Below, in pieces: positions 51,243 through 60,255 of a stretch of DNA of 64,000 nucleotides. Where the stretch lies: positions 62,001 through 126,000 of the forward strand of contig NZ_AVHW01000089.1 of NCBI RefSeq assembly GCF_000449425.2. The letters run 5' to 3'. A program made the translations under genes and the position numbers. Below the pieces are notes generated by a model. That model had not been told where the DNA came from. It did no database searches and worked only from the letters and a program-made list of their open reading frames with translations. Source of the stretch: Clostridioides difficile CD160 (GTDB lineage: Bacteria > Bacillota > Clostridia > Peptostreptococcales > Peptostreptococcaceae). Within the stretch, counting starts at the first letter, position 1, and each line of letters starts with the position of its first letter.

Positions 51243-51980
51243 TTAAATAACAAATCCTCCGTTTGGACTAATTACTTGACCAGTGATAAAATTTGATTTA
51301 TCCGATGCTAAGAAAATAGCACAATTTGCTATATCTTCTGGGGTTCCAAGCCTCATTAGAGGAGTTTCTTCTACAAGAACATTTATATCTTCTTTATTAT
51401 ATTCAGATAACATGTCAGTATCAATAACACCTGGAGCTATACTATTTACTCTAATATTTGATGGTCCAACTTCTTTAGCTAATGCCTTTGTCATACCTAT
51501 TATACCTGCTTTTGTTATAGAGTAATGTACTTCACAAGAAGCACCTGATATTCCCCAAATCGAAGATATATTAATTATATTCCCTTTTTTTTCTGATATC
51601 ATGTATTTTAAAGCAACTTGTGAACAATAAAAACTTCCTTTTAAGTTAATATTCATCATACTATCCCAGTCTTCATCAGTTATATCTGTAAATAACTTGT
51701 CTTGACTTATACCAGCATTATTTACGAGTACGTCCACCCCCCCAAATTCTTTTATGCAATAATCTATCATATTCTCTACATCTACTCTATTTGAAATATC
51801 TGCTTTAAATAATTTTACAGAAAAATTTTTTTCACTTAATTTAGTATACAACTCTTTAGCTTCATTTTCTGACTTATTAAAGTTTATTAATACATTATAT
51901 CCTTCTTTTGCAAAAGCTTCACACATAGCTTTGCCAATACCTCTAGAGCCTCCTGTAATTAAAACTGTTTTATTTTCCAT
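51243..51980 (-). CDS. Short-chain dehydrogenase (FabG-like; possibly YmfI type)
   Basis: 245 residues. NAD(P)-binding TGGSRGIG at 9-16, NNAG, Ser140 and Tyr153-x3-Lys157 are all present. The surrounding SSIWGISGASCEVHYSITKAG resembles, from memory, YmfI, which reduces the 5-aminopentanone on elongation factor P, more than classical FabG. No fatty acid genes are nearby and the neighbours serve translation, which supports that reading. It stands alone after the prkC terminator. Confidence 0.8.
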   Translation of the reverse strand: MENKTVLITGGSRGIGKAMCEAFAKEGYNVLINFNKSENEAKELYTKLSEKNFSVKLFKADISNRVDVENMIDYCIKEFGGVDVLVNNAGISQDKLFTDITDEDWDSMMNINLKGSFYCSQVALKYMISEKKGNIINISSIWGISGASCEVHYSITKAGIIGMTKALAKEVGPSNIRVNSIAPGVIDTDMLSEYNKEDINVLVEETPLMRLGTPEDIANCAIFLASDKSNFITGQVISPNGGFVI

Positions 51981-52021
51981 AAACTCTTTTCTCCTTTATT
52001 ATAACCAATTCCATATTTTAT

Positions 52022-52069
52022 ACAAAACAAACTGCCCCTTTAAAGAAAATATTTTCCATAAAAGGACAG
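52022..52069 (-). terminator. prkC terminator
   Basis: Minus-strand arms CTGTCCTTTTATGGAAAAT and ATTTTCTTTAAAGGGGCAG pair with a few wobbles and lead into TTTGTTTTG, about 20 bp after the prkC stop. Confidence 0.7.
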
Positions 52070-52087
52070 CTCTTATTTTGCCAACAT

Positions 52088-54109
52088 TTATTCTGTTTTA
52101 CCAATATTTCCGCCAGTTCCAGATGGAGTTTCTCCATTTCCTCCTGAGCTTGAGCCTCCTGAGTTATCTCCACTATTTCCTGAGTTTGAGCCTCCTGAAT
52201 TATCTCCACTATTTCCTGAATTTGAACCTCCTGAATTATCTCCATTATCTCCTGAGTTACTACCGTTGTTTCCTGAGTTTCCTCCACTATTTCCTGAGTT
52301 TGAACCTCCTGAATTACTACCGTTATTTCCTGAATTTCCTCCACTATTTCCTGAGTTTGAACCTCCTGAGTTACTGCCGTTATTTCCTGAGTTTGAACCA
52401 GGTGTTTTTGTATCATCATCATCAGGTGTTGTTGGTGTTTTGTCTGGTGTTGTTGGTGTCTGTGTATTTGATTTTTCTGAACCTTTACTCACATATAGGT
52501 TTATCTCATCGCCCTCTTGAACTCTTGATGAACTAGCTCCTGGACTTTGATTTAAAACTGTACCTTCTTTATATATTGAACTGTACTCATACTTAACTGT
52601 CCCCACTTTTAAGTTATTTTCCTCAATAAGTTGCTTTGCATTACTTAAAGTAAGTCCTACTACATTAGGAACAGAAGCCTGATTTGCACCTTTGCTTACA
52701 ACAACATTTATAGTATCACCCTTCTTAACATTTGTGCTTCCTCCTTCAGGTGTCTGTGATATTATACAGTTTTCATCGACCTCACTACTATACTCTTCAC
52801 TTTTTACACTTAAGGATAATCCTTCTTTTTCAACAGCACTTTGAGCTTCTTCCAAAGTCATATTTACAAGATTAGGAACACTCAGAGACTTACTGCCAAA
52901 CCCTCCTGCAAATAAAAATTTATATGCTAGGAATACTTGAGCACATAATATTACTATTAAAACAGCTGCAATTACTTTTAATCTTTTTCTAGACTTTGGA
53001 CTTTCCTGTTTTTTCTTCTTTTTCTTAGCCCTCTTACTTGTAGTATTCTTAGGTTTCTGATTCTTTTTAGCTCTCATTATCTCTTCCTCATCTTCATCTT
53101 CTTCATCATCGTCTTCATAAAAATCATCATAGTAATCATCATCTTCATCCAAATCAGCAACTTCAACAGGCTTAACTACTTTTTCGGGAGCTGGCTTTGC
53201 AAGTATTGGATTTACAACTTTATTAATTTCCTTTTCATCAATTTTCTTAGTTGCAAAATCATCATATTCTTTTATAAAATCTAAATCAATGTTTTTTTCT
53301 ATATACTCGATATCTTCTATCAACTCTTCAGCAGTTTGGTATCTGTCTGCACTAGATTTTTCTGTAAGCTTTTTTATTGTAGTTCTTACACTTTGAGGAA
53401 TTCTAACTTTTTCTTCTGATGTAAAATCTATATCATCATTAATGTGTTGAAGAGCTATAGAAATTGGACTATCTCCCCTAAATGGAACTTTTCCTATCAA
53501 CATTTCATATAAAACTATCCCTAAAGAATACAGGTCAGCATTATTAGTTACAAATTTACCTTTGGCTTGTTCTGGTGAAAAATAATGTACTGAACCGATT
53601 ATACTACCAATATTGGTCATTGTTGAGTTTGAGACAGCTTTAGCTATACCAAAATCAGCTACTTTTACTACTCTTCCTTCATTAGATATGAGGATATTAT
53701 GAGGTTTTATATCTCTATGTATAATCCCTTTTTTATGTGCAGCACTAAGTGCCATAGCTATCTGTTTTGTTATATCTAATGCAGTATATTCATCTAATAT
53801 ACCTTCATCTTGTATAATCTCTTTTAGATTCTTACCATCTACAAACTCCATTACAATGTAGTGAACTTTTCCATCTTCACCAACATCATAAACATTTACT
53901 ATATTTGGATGAGAAAGACTAGCTACTGCCTCTGCCTCTCTTTTAAATTTTGTTAAAAATTCATCGTCATCTACAAATTCAGGTCTAAGTACCTTAAGTG
54001 CAACAGTCCTGTTTAATAACCTGTCTTTAGCCTCATATACAAAGGCCATACCTCCATCACCAATCTTTCTGATGATTTCATATCGATTTCCTAAAATTGT
54101 ATCTCCCAC
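52088..54109 (-). CDS. prkC: PASTA-domain Ser/Thr protein kinase with SGN-rich tail
   Basis: 673 residues. Cytoplasmic kinase domain (1-270): glycine loop GDGGMA, Lys39, HRD at 131-133, DFG at 152-154. An acidic stretch (319-344) and a basic one (349-376) precede the single membrane helix (about 377-397). Outside are two PASTA repeats (about 407-474 and 475-543), a Thr/Pro linker, then a low-complexity Ser-Gly-Asn tail (570-659). PASTA kinases sense muropeptides and control envelope homeostasis; most firmicute ones have three or more PASTA units and lack such a tail. It follows stp by 16 bp. Confidence 0.97.
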   Translation of the reverse strand: MGDTILGNRYEIIRKIGDGGMAFVYEAKDRLLNRTVALKVLRPEFVDDDEFLTKFKREAEAVASLSHPNIVNVYDVGEDGKVHYIVMEFVDGKNLKEIIQDEGILDEYTALDITKQIAMALSAAHKKGIIHRDIKPHNILISNEGRVVKVADFGIAKAVSNSTMTNIGSIIGSVHYFSPEQAKGKFVTNNADLYSLGIVLYEMLIGKVPFRGDSPISIALQHINDDIDFTSEEKVRIPQSVRTTIKKLTEKSSADRYQTAEELIEDIEYIEKNIDLDFIKEYDDFATKKIDEKEINKVVNPILAKPAPEKVVKPVEVADLDEDDDYYDDFYEDDDEEDEDEEEIMRAKKNQKPKNTTSKRAKKKKKKQESPKSRKRLKVIAAVLIVILCAQVFLAYKFLFAGGFGSKSLSVPNLVNMTLEEAQSAVEKEGLSLSVKSEEYSSEVDENCIISQTPEGGSTNVKKGDTINVVVSKGANQASVPNVVGLTLSNAKQLIEENNLKVGTVKYEYSSIYKEGTVLNQSPGASSSRVQEGDEINLYVSKGSEKSNTQTPTTPDKTPTTPDDDDTKTPGSNSGNNGSNSGGSNSGNSGGNSGNNGSNSGGSNSGNSGGNSGNNGSNSGDNGDNSGGSNSGNSGDNSGGSNSGNSGDNSGGSSSGGNGETPSGTGGNIGKTE
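52133..52402 (-). repeat. In-frame repeat tract encoding the SGN-rich PrkC tail
   Basis: Degenerate tandem repeats of 36 and 57 bp (12 and 19 residues; units such as GGSNSGNSGDNS) make up codons 570-659 of prkC. All units are multiples of three, so slippage would change tail length without breaking the frame. Confidence 0.85.
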
Positions 54110-54125
54110 AATATCACCGTCCTAA

Positions 54126-54878
54126 TTATACTTTTATCACTATAACCGAAACATTATCTTTACCAGAAACATCATTGGCCATACTTATCAATTCTTCACT
54201 TATATTACTAATTCTCTCATATTCATAATCTAATATTAAATCTCTTATATCTTCATCATCAATAAACCCAGTTAATCCATCTGTCGCAAGAAGTATTATA
54301 TCACTTTTTTTAATTTCTTTCTTAAAAATATCTACAACAACCATATCATCTGTTCCAATTGCTCTAGTTATTCTATTCCTTTGTGGATGTCTTCTCGCCT
54401 CTTCTTCTGTAATAACATGAGCCATCATAAGTTCTTCAACCACGGAATGGTCTATAGTTATTTTATCAAATTTTTCATCTGTTAACAAATAACATCTGCT
54501 ATCTCCAACATTTGCCACATATAAGACATTGTTATACACTATAGCTGTAACTAATGTAGTTCCCATTCCTTCAAACTCTATATCTTCCATAGATTTATTG
54601 TGCACAATTGAGTTTACATTATTATAAGCCTGTTTTAATATATCATCTATATAGTCTATTTTTACATTATCATGTTGTAATAAGTTTTCTTTTAGAAAAT
54701 CAATTATATTTTCTACTGCTAATTTACTGGCGACCTCACCCTTTTTATGTCCGCCCATTCCATCAGCTATGGCAAATATTCCTATTGGACCATGTTCTGT
54801 ATCTATAACTTCTCCCTCACAGTAGTCTTCATTGTTTTTTCTTATTTTACCTATATGGGAGGCACAACTATAAACCAT
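54126..54878 (-). CDS. stp: PP2C-type protein phosphatase
   Basis: Ser/Thr phosphatase that counteracts PrkC, 250 residues, cytoplasmic. Metal-binding and catalytic motifs are NNEDYC, ADGMGGH, VANVGDSRCYL, LLATDGLTGFID and GKDNVSVI. It lies 19 bp after rlmN and 16 bp before prkC, the conserved order rsmB-rlmN-stp-prkC. Confidence 0.97.
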   Translation of the reverse strand: MVYSCASHIGKIRKNNEDYCEGEVIDTEHGPIGIFAIADGMGGHKKGEVASKLAVENIIDFLKENLLQHDNVKIDYIDDILKQAYNNVNSIVHNKSMEDIEFEGMGTTLVTAIVYNNVLYVANVGDSRCYLLTDEKFDKITIDHSVVEELMMAHVITEEEARRHPQRNRITRAIGTDDMVVVDIFKKEIKKSDIILLATDGLTGFIDDEDIRDLILDYEYERISNISEELISMANDVSGKDNVSVIVIKV

Positions 54879-54897
54879 ACGACTTCCTCCTTACAAA

Positions 54898-55929
54898 TTA
54901 CTTGTATTTTCTTCTCAATTGCCCACAAGCTCCACTAATATCAGAACCCATAGACATTCTAACTGTAGCAGGTATATTATTTTTCTCCAAACTATCCCTA
55001 AATTTATAAATAAATGCTTTATCAGGCTTTTCATATTCTCTTTCTTCGACTTTGTTTATTGGAATTAAATTTACATGGCAGAGCATACCTTTTAGGAGCT
55101 TAGCTAATGCCTTTGCTTCTTGTTCTGAGTCATTTACTCCTTTTATAAGAGAATATTCAAATGTGACCCTTCTATTTGTCTTTTTTATATAGTATCTACA
55201 TGCATCCAATATTTCTTTAATAGAGTAAGCATTTGCTACAGGCATAATTTTTCGTCTTTCTTCATCATATGGAGAATGAAGTGATAAAGCTAAATTTATG
55301 GCTATTTTTAAATCTGCCAATTCATACATTTTAGGTACTATTCCACAAGTTGAAAGAGTTATGTGTCTATACCCTATATTAAGACCATTTTTTTCATTAA
55401 TTATTTTTAAAAATTGTTTTGTATTTTCAAAATTATCAAGTGGTTCACCACTTCCCATCAATACAAGATTTGATACTCTCTTTCCAGTATCTTCTTGAAT
55501 TTTAATAACTTGGTCTAAAATCTCCCATGGTTCTAAGTTTCTAATCAATCCATCCATTGTAGATGCACAGAAATTACATCCCATTCTACAACCCACTTGA
55601 TTGGAAATACAGACAGTAACCCTACTATCATAATCCATCATCACAGTTTCTATTATATTTCCATCATCTAATAAAAACAAATATTTTTTTGTACTATCTA
55701 CCTTAGACTCTAACTTTAATTCTATATCTATATGTCCTATACATGAAACTTCTTCTAATTTATTTCTCAAACTTTTTGGTATATTATTCATATCATCAAA
55801 AGTTTTTGCACCCTTATATATCCAAGCAAATATTTGACTTCCTCTAAAGGGCTTTTCATCTATAGTCTTCATAAATTCTTTAAGTTCATCTTCAGTAAAA
55901 TTTTTTAATACTACCTTTTTCTTTTCCAT
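54898..55929 (-). CDS. rlmN: Dual-specificity RNA methyltransferase RlmN
   Basis: Radical SAM enzyme that methylates A2503 of 23S rRNA and A37 of some tRNAs, about 343 residues. The cluster motif CxxxCxxC is Cys114, Cys118, Cys121 (CRMGCNFC); GSGEPLDNFENT and LSLHSPYDEERRKIMP are typical, and the catalytic C-terminal Cys is in SDISGACGQL. I start at the ATG at 55929; a GTG at 55938 overlaps the rsmB stop and is the alternative. Confidence 0.96.
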   Translation of the reverse strand: MEKKKVVLKNFTEDELKEFMKTIDEKPFRGSQIFAWIYKGAKTFDDMNNIPKSLRNKLEEVSCIGHIDIELKLESKVDSTKKYLFLLDDGNIIETVMMDYDSRVTVCISNQVGCRMGCNFCASTMDGLIRNLEPWEILDQVIKIQEDTGKRVSNLVLMGSGEPLDNFENTKQFLKIINEKNGLNIGYRHITLSTCGIVPKMYELADLKIAINLALSLHSPYDEERRKIMPVANAYSIKEILDACRYYIKKTNRRVTFEYSLIKGVNDSEQEAKALAKLLKGMLCHVNLIPINKVEEREYEKPDKAFIYKFRDSLEKNNIPATVRMSMGSDISGACGQLRRKYK

Positions 55930-55937
55930 TATCTTCA

Positions 55938-57263
55938 CTACCTTATTCTCTTTAATTTTGCTATGAAAAAACCATCTATACCATGAATATTAGGATATAT
56001 CTTTAAATACCCTTTGTCTTGATTATCCAAGTCTACATTTACTGTATCAATTGGAGTCAATTCAAAATTATTATTTTCTTCAATAAAAGAAGTAACTATA
56101 TTTATATTTTCCATATCTTGAATTGTACATGTACTATAGACTAAAGTTCCACCAATTTTAACATACTTTGACGCATTTTCTAAAATTTTCTTTTGTATAG
56201 AAGTAATATCTTTTAAGTCTTCTTCTTTCTTGTATTTAATTTCTGGCTTACGTCTTATTATACCAAGCCCAGAACAAGGAACATCTGCTAAAACATAATC
56301 AAATTCACTTATACTATTTTCATCAATTTCAGAAGCATCAAACTTTTCTACACAGACATTTTTAATGCCCAGTCTATTTACAGTAGCTTTTATAAGCTTT
56401 AATTTGTGCTCAAAAATATCTCTAGCTATTACTTTACCAGTATTATTCATCAAAGTAGCTAAATGAGTAGATTTTCCACCAGGAGCACTACATACATCCA
56501 AAATAGACGAATCTTCTTTTGGGTTAATTACTTTCCCTACTATCATAGAACTTATATCTTGAATTGTAAATAAACCAGCTTTAAATAATTCATTATTTTC
56601 TATATTCTTCATTTTTTCGACTTTAATAGCTTCTTCTACCATAGGAACTTTTAAACATACAATACCCATTGCATTTAATTTTTCAATAAGTTCCTCTCTA
56701 CTTATTTTAAGTGTATTGGTTCTTATATAAATACTCGGCTTTTCATCGTTTGCCTCCAATAAATCTTCAGTAAATTCTTGTCCAAAATTATCTATCCAAT
56801 TTTTTATAATCCAAGAATTATAAGAATACTTTATAGATAAGTATTTTACACTATCTTCCTCAGTTATGTCCATTATAGTATCTTTACTTCTTATTTCATT
56901 TCTAAGAATGGCATTTATAAAACCAGAAGACTTTTTATCATATTTTTTAGATAATTTTACAGTTTCATTGACTGCTGCATAATCTGATATACTATCCAAA
57001 AATAAAATTTGATATGTTCCCATTCTTAAAAAGATTTTAACATAAGTTGACATTTTTTTTACTTTTATTTTTGAAAGTTTATTGATTATGTAATCTAAAT
57101 AATACTTATTTTCTATTACACCATAGATTAATTCTGTTGCAAGTCCTCTATCCATATCACTTATTTCTAAGTTTTTAAAATGTTTATTTATTGCAATATT
57201 TGAGTAGTTATTATTTTTCTCTATATCACATAATACTTTAAATCCAATTTCTCTTGCATCCAT
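55938..57263 (-). CDS. rsmB: 16S rRNA (cytosine967-C5)-methyltransferase
   Basis: 441 residues. An N-terminal NusB-like RNA-binding domain (DRGLATELIYGVIENKYYLDYII) is joined to the SAM domain with DVCSAPGGKSTHLA, DVPCSGLGIIRRKPEIKY (first cysteine) and VYSTCTIQDMEN (catalytic cysteine). It adjoins rlmN directly and follows the zinc peptidase gene by 61 bp, with a terminator between. Confidence 0.96.
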   Translation of the reverse strand: MDAREIGFKVLCDIEKNNNYSNIAINKHFKNLEISDMDRGLATELIYGVIENKYYLDYIINKLSKIKVKKMSTYVKIFLRMGTYQILFLDSISDYAAVNETVKLSKKYDKKSSGFINAILRNEIRSKDTIMDITEEDSVKYLSIKYSYNSWIIKNWIDNFGQEFTEDLLEANDEKPSIYIRTNTLKISREELIEKLNAMGIVCLKVPMVEEAIKVEKMKNIENNELFKAGLFTIQDISSMIVGKVINPKEDSSILDVCSAPGGKSTHLATLMNNTGKVIARDIFEHKLKLIKATVNRLGIKNVCVEKFDASEIDENSISEFDYVLADVPCSGLGIIRRKPEIKYKKEEDLKDITSIQKKILENASKYVKIGGTLVYSTCTIQDMENINIVTSFIEENNNFELTPIDTVNVDLDNQDKGYLKIYPNIHGIDGFFIAKLKRIR

Positions 57264-57288
57264 ATAAATTTCTCCCTTTTATTAAACA

Positions 57289-57315
57289 TAAAAAAGGGTT
57301 GTTTCTAAACAACCC
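57289..57315 (-). terminator. Terminator after the zinc metallopeptidase gene
   Basis: Perfect stem GGGTTGTTT / AAACAACCC with a 2-nt centre, followed by TTTTTT on the minus strand, about 10 bp after the stop at 57325. Confidence 0.88.
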
Positions 57316-57324
57316 ACTTTACTT

Positions 57325-58026
57325 TTAGTCATCTCTTCTTTGAGCTATTAGTAACAATCTAAGTAATTGAAGTATTGAAACCAATGCTGCTGCAACATAT
57401 GTTAAAGCTGCTGCTGAAAGCACTTTTCTACTTTGTCTTGACTCACTCTCATCTATAATACCTAAATTTCCAAGTTGAACAATTGCTCTACTTGAAGCAT
57501 TAAATTCTACAGGTAATGTTATTATCTGAAATAATACTGAAGCTGAAAACAATAGTATACCAATTTTTAAAAATGGACCAGCCATAATAAATCCTATAAA
57601 TATTAAAAACCAAGATATACTTGATGCAAAATTTACTACTGGCACTAAGCTACTTCTTATTTGAAGAGGAGCATAACCTTTAGCATGTTGCATTGCATGA
57701 CCACACTCATGTGCAGCTACTGCAACAGAAGTTATGGAAGTTCCATAATATACATCTTCTGATAATCTTACGACCTTTCTTCTTGGGTCATAGTGGTCAC
57801 TTAAGTGTCCTCTAACCATTTCTATACTTACATCATACAGACCATTTGAATCAAGTACTCTTCTTGCTGTTTGTTCTCCAGTATATCCTCGACGTGTTCT
57901 TACTTTCAAATACTTATTTGTTGTTGAACTCACTTTAAATTGTGCATATGCAGTGAATAGTATAGCTGGAATTAATATAATCATCGTTGGGTCAAATCCC
58001 CAAAAACCGCCATATACAGGGTACAT
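57325..58026 (-). CDS. Membrane zinc metallopeptidase (YugP type)
   Basis: 233 residues. One membrane helix near the N-terminus (about 14-30), the catalytic HECGH at 106-110 (HExxH), then two or three C-terminal helices. The neutral zinc metallopeptidase type 2 pattern SDHYDPRRKVVRLSEDVYYGTSITSVAVAAHECGHAMQ is unmistakable. Function in the cell is unknown, possibly membrane protein quality control. Start ATG 58026 follows GGAGAG by eight bases; a GTG three codons upstream is not preferred. Confidence 0.93.
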   Translation of the reverse strand: MYPVYGGFWGFDPTMIILIPAILFTAYAQFKVSSTTNKYLKVRTRRGYTGEQTARRVLDSNGLYDVSIEMVRGHLSDHYDPRRKVVRLSEDVYYGTSITSVAVAAHECGHAMQHAKGYAPLQIRSSLVPVVNFASSISWFLIFIGFIMAGPFLKIGILLFSASVLFQIITLPVEFNASSRAIVQLGNLGIIDESESRQSRKVLSAAALTYVAAALVSILQLLRLLLIAQRRDD

Positions 58027-58091
58027 AAATAACACTCTCCTAAAATATATTTTTACACATCCTCTTAATATTCACATAGCTTAAAAACAGT

Positions 58092-58844
58092 TTAATTACA
58101 AGCTAATATATTTTTTCCTGTTAAAAAGTCTATAGCTTTTTCAATATCTACCATATCTACATTAGTATTTACACAGGGTCCGTTAGGTCTTTTGTTAAAT
58201 ACACCTAAAACAGGAATTTTTTTTATATCTTGTATTCCAGATGTTAAGTCTCTTTCACATGCAACAGCTATAACAGCTTTAGGTTTATTGTCTATTATAA
58301 TCTTTCTAGCTAAAGTTCCTCCTGTAGCTACAAATATTTTTACTTTACTTCTTTTCTTCAACTTAGTCAATTCTCCTATATTGCATCTTCCACATTCTTT
58401 ACAATTATCTATATCATTAGTAACTTTTAATTTACAACTATTCTCTTGAATACAATGAGGTATTAAAATTATTATATCCTCTGGATTAAAATTATATTTA
58501 TTACTGTATATATATTCATTATTTAACTTTATATATATCCTTCTAATCTCACTTTTTGACATACCAAATGAGGATGCAATGAAAGATATAATGGGAAATA
58601 ATCCACTGACAATCTTAAAGTTTATTTTCATTATATTTGAGTTAACATTTTTTCCTTTAATTACTCTATAAGTAACTGCTGTTGAAGATAGTATTATAAG
58701 TATTAGTGATATTATTATAACATTTATTGCTAAAGAAAATATTTGAGTTAAACTCATTATAAAAAAGTTTACAACTCCTATCAAAATCCCTAATATTAAA
58801 ATTAAAATCCCAACACTTGTTAAATACTTCTTTATATCTGTCAT
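58092..58844 (-). CDS. DUF116 family cysteine-rich membrane protein
   Basis: About 250 residues. Two membrane helices fill the first 65 residues. The cytoplasmic domain has a Cys cluster, HCIQENSCKLKVTNDIDNCKECGRC, that could hold an iron-sulfur cluster or zinc, then FVATGGTLARKII and ACERDLTSGIQ and a late cysteine in NGPCVNT. DUF116 proteins are often encoded beside fmt and def in clostridia; function is unknown. Start ATG 58844, five bases after AGGTGA, almost contiguous with the fmt stop. Confidence 0.85.
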   Translation of the reverse strand: MTDIKKYLTSVGILILILGILIGVVNFFIMSLTQIFSLAINVIIISLILIILSSTAVTYRVIKGKNVNSNIMKINFKIVSGLFPIISFIASSFGMSKSEIRRIYIKLNNEYIYSNKYNFNPEDIIILIPHCIQENSCKLKVTNDIDNCKECGRCNIGELTKLKKRSKVKIFVATGGTLARKIIIDNKPKAVIAVACERDLTSGIQDIKKIPVLGVFNKRPNGPCVNTNVDMVDIEKAIDFLTGKNILACN

Positions 58845-58853
58845 ACTTTTCAC

Positions 58854-59783
58854 CTAACCCAATACTAAACCAGTTTCTATAGTATTCCCTTTTATATATT
58901 CACCAACCAACATTCTCTTTTTATTTGGCATCTGAATTTCTTCAATTAAAAGTACCTTATCTTTAGTACTTACTTTTATACCCTCTTTATTTACATCAAT
59001 TATTGTACCTGCATCTTTTGTGCTTTCTTCATCTAACACTTTGGTTTTCCAGATTTTCATTGTAACACCATTGTAAGTAGTATAAGCACTTGGCCATGGG
59101 TTTACACCTCTAACTAAATTGTGTATTTCCATAGCATTTTTTGAAAAATCTATATTGCCTAATGATTTATTCATTATTGGAGCATAAGAAAATTCTTCAT
59201 GATTTTGTACCTCTCTTGGTGCAGTTCCTTCTCCAATTAACTTTAATGTTTCTTTTAAAGTTTCTGCACCTATGTTCATCATTTTATCATGAAGTTCTCC
59301 TGCTGTTATATTATCATCAAGATTCACTTCTGTTTTTAATATCATATCTCCAGTATCTAAACCTTCATCCATGTACATAGTTGTAACACCAGTCTTTTCT
59401 TCACCATTTATTATTACCCAATTTATAGGTGCCGCACCTCTATATTTTGGAAGTAAAGAAACATGGACATTTATACATCCAAGTTTAGGAATTTCTAATA
59501 TGTCTTTTGGAAGTATCTGTCCAAAAGCTACAACCACTATTACATCTGGATTTAAAGATTTCATTGTCTCTATGAATTCTTCATCCCTAGCTTTGATTGG
59601 TTGATATACAGGTATATTATTTTCAATTGCAAGCTCTTTTACTGGACTCATGCCTAGTTTCTTACCTCTTCCTTTTGGTTTATCTGGCTGAGTTACAACA
59701 CCTAATATATCATACTTCTCATCTATTATTTTTTGTAAACAAGGAACCGCTATATCGGGTGTCCCCATAAATACTATTTTCAT
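58854..59783 (-). CDS. fmt: Methionyl-tRNA formyltransferase
   Basis: Formylates initiator Met-tRNA, 309 residues. N-terminal MGTPDIAVPCLQKII, folate-binding VVVAFGQILPKDILE, catalytic Asn/His/Asp in INVHVSLLPKYRGAAPINW and DTGDMIL, and a C-terminal OB domain. It follows def by 14 bp; def-fmt pairing is nearly universal. Confidence 0.97.
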   Translation of the reverse strand: MKIVFMGTPDIAVPCLQKIIDEKYDILGVVTQPDKPKGRGKKLGMSPVKELAIENNIPVYQPIKARDEEFIETMKSLNPDVIVVVAFGQILPKDILEIPKLGCINVHVSLLPKYRGAAPINWVIINGEEKTGVTTMYMDEGLDTGDMILKTEVNLDDNITAGELHDKMMNIGAETLKETLKLIGEGTAPREVQNHEEFSYAPIMNKSLGNIDFSKNAMEIHNLVRGVNPWPSAYTTYNGVTMKIWKTKVLDEESTKDAGTIIDVNKEGIKVSTKDKVLLIEEIQMPNKKRMLVGEYIKGNTIETGLVLG

Positions 59784-59797
59784 TAAATCAACTCCTA

Positions 59798-60238
59798 CTA
59801 CTTTTCTATTCTATCAACAAATAGAATTCCATCTAAATGGTCTATCTCATGACAAAATGCTCTAGCTAAAAGTTCTTCTCCTTCTAACTCTATTGTTTCA
59901 CCATTTCTATTTAAAGCTCTAACTTTTACATAATTTGGTCTTCGAACATCTCCACCCTCTCCAACAACACTTAAACATCCTTCCTCGTCTATTTGCTCTC
60001 CAGATGTTTCTATTATTTCAGGATTTATAAGTTCTATAAGTTCTTCTCCGATATCTATTACTACTACTCTTTTTAAAATTCCAACTTGAGGTGCAGCTAA
60101 TCCAACACCATCTGCATCATACATAGTTTCTGCCATATCATCTAATAATTGTATTATTTTTTCATCAATTTTTTCAACCTTTTTTGATTTTTTTCTTAAT
60201 ACTGGTTCTCCTATTTGAACTATCTGTCTTAAAGCCAT
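59798..60238 (-). CDS. def: Peptide deformylase
   Basis: Metalloenzyme that removes the N-formyl group from new proteins, 146 residues. Motif 1 [10 protein letters not shown], motif 2 EEGCLSV with the metal-binding cysteine, and motif 3 HEIDHLDG. Short type typical of clostridia. It lies between priA (17 bp) and fmt. Confidence 0.97.
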   Translation of the reverse strand: MALRQIVQIGEPVLRKKSKKVEKIDEKIIQLLDDMAETMYDADGVGLAAPQVGILKRVVVIDIGEELIELINPEIIETSGEQIDEEGCLSVVGEGGDVRRPNYVKVRALNRNGETIELEGEELLARAFCHEIDHLDGILFVDRIEK

Positions 60239-60255
60239 TATATTTCCTCCTAAAT

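Noticed and set aside
52133-52402. Possible CRISPR array or minisatellite
   Set aside because: Repeats are in frame, of 36/57 bp with no unique spacers, and lie inside a coding sequence.
52018-52536. Open frames opposite the prkC tail that would encode repetitive Gln/Glu/Ile-rich or Leu/Tyr-rich proteins
   Set aside because: They are the antisense and out-of-frame readings of the SGN repeat tract. They have no ribosome site, and the real frame is fixed by the kinase and PASTA domains.
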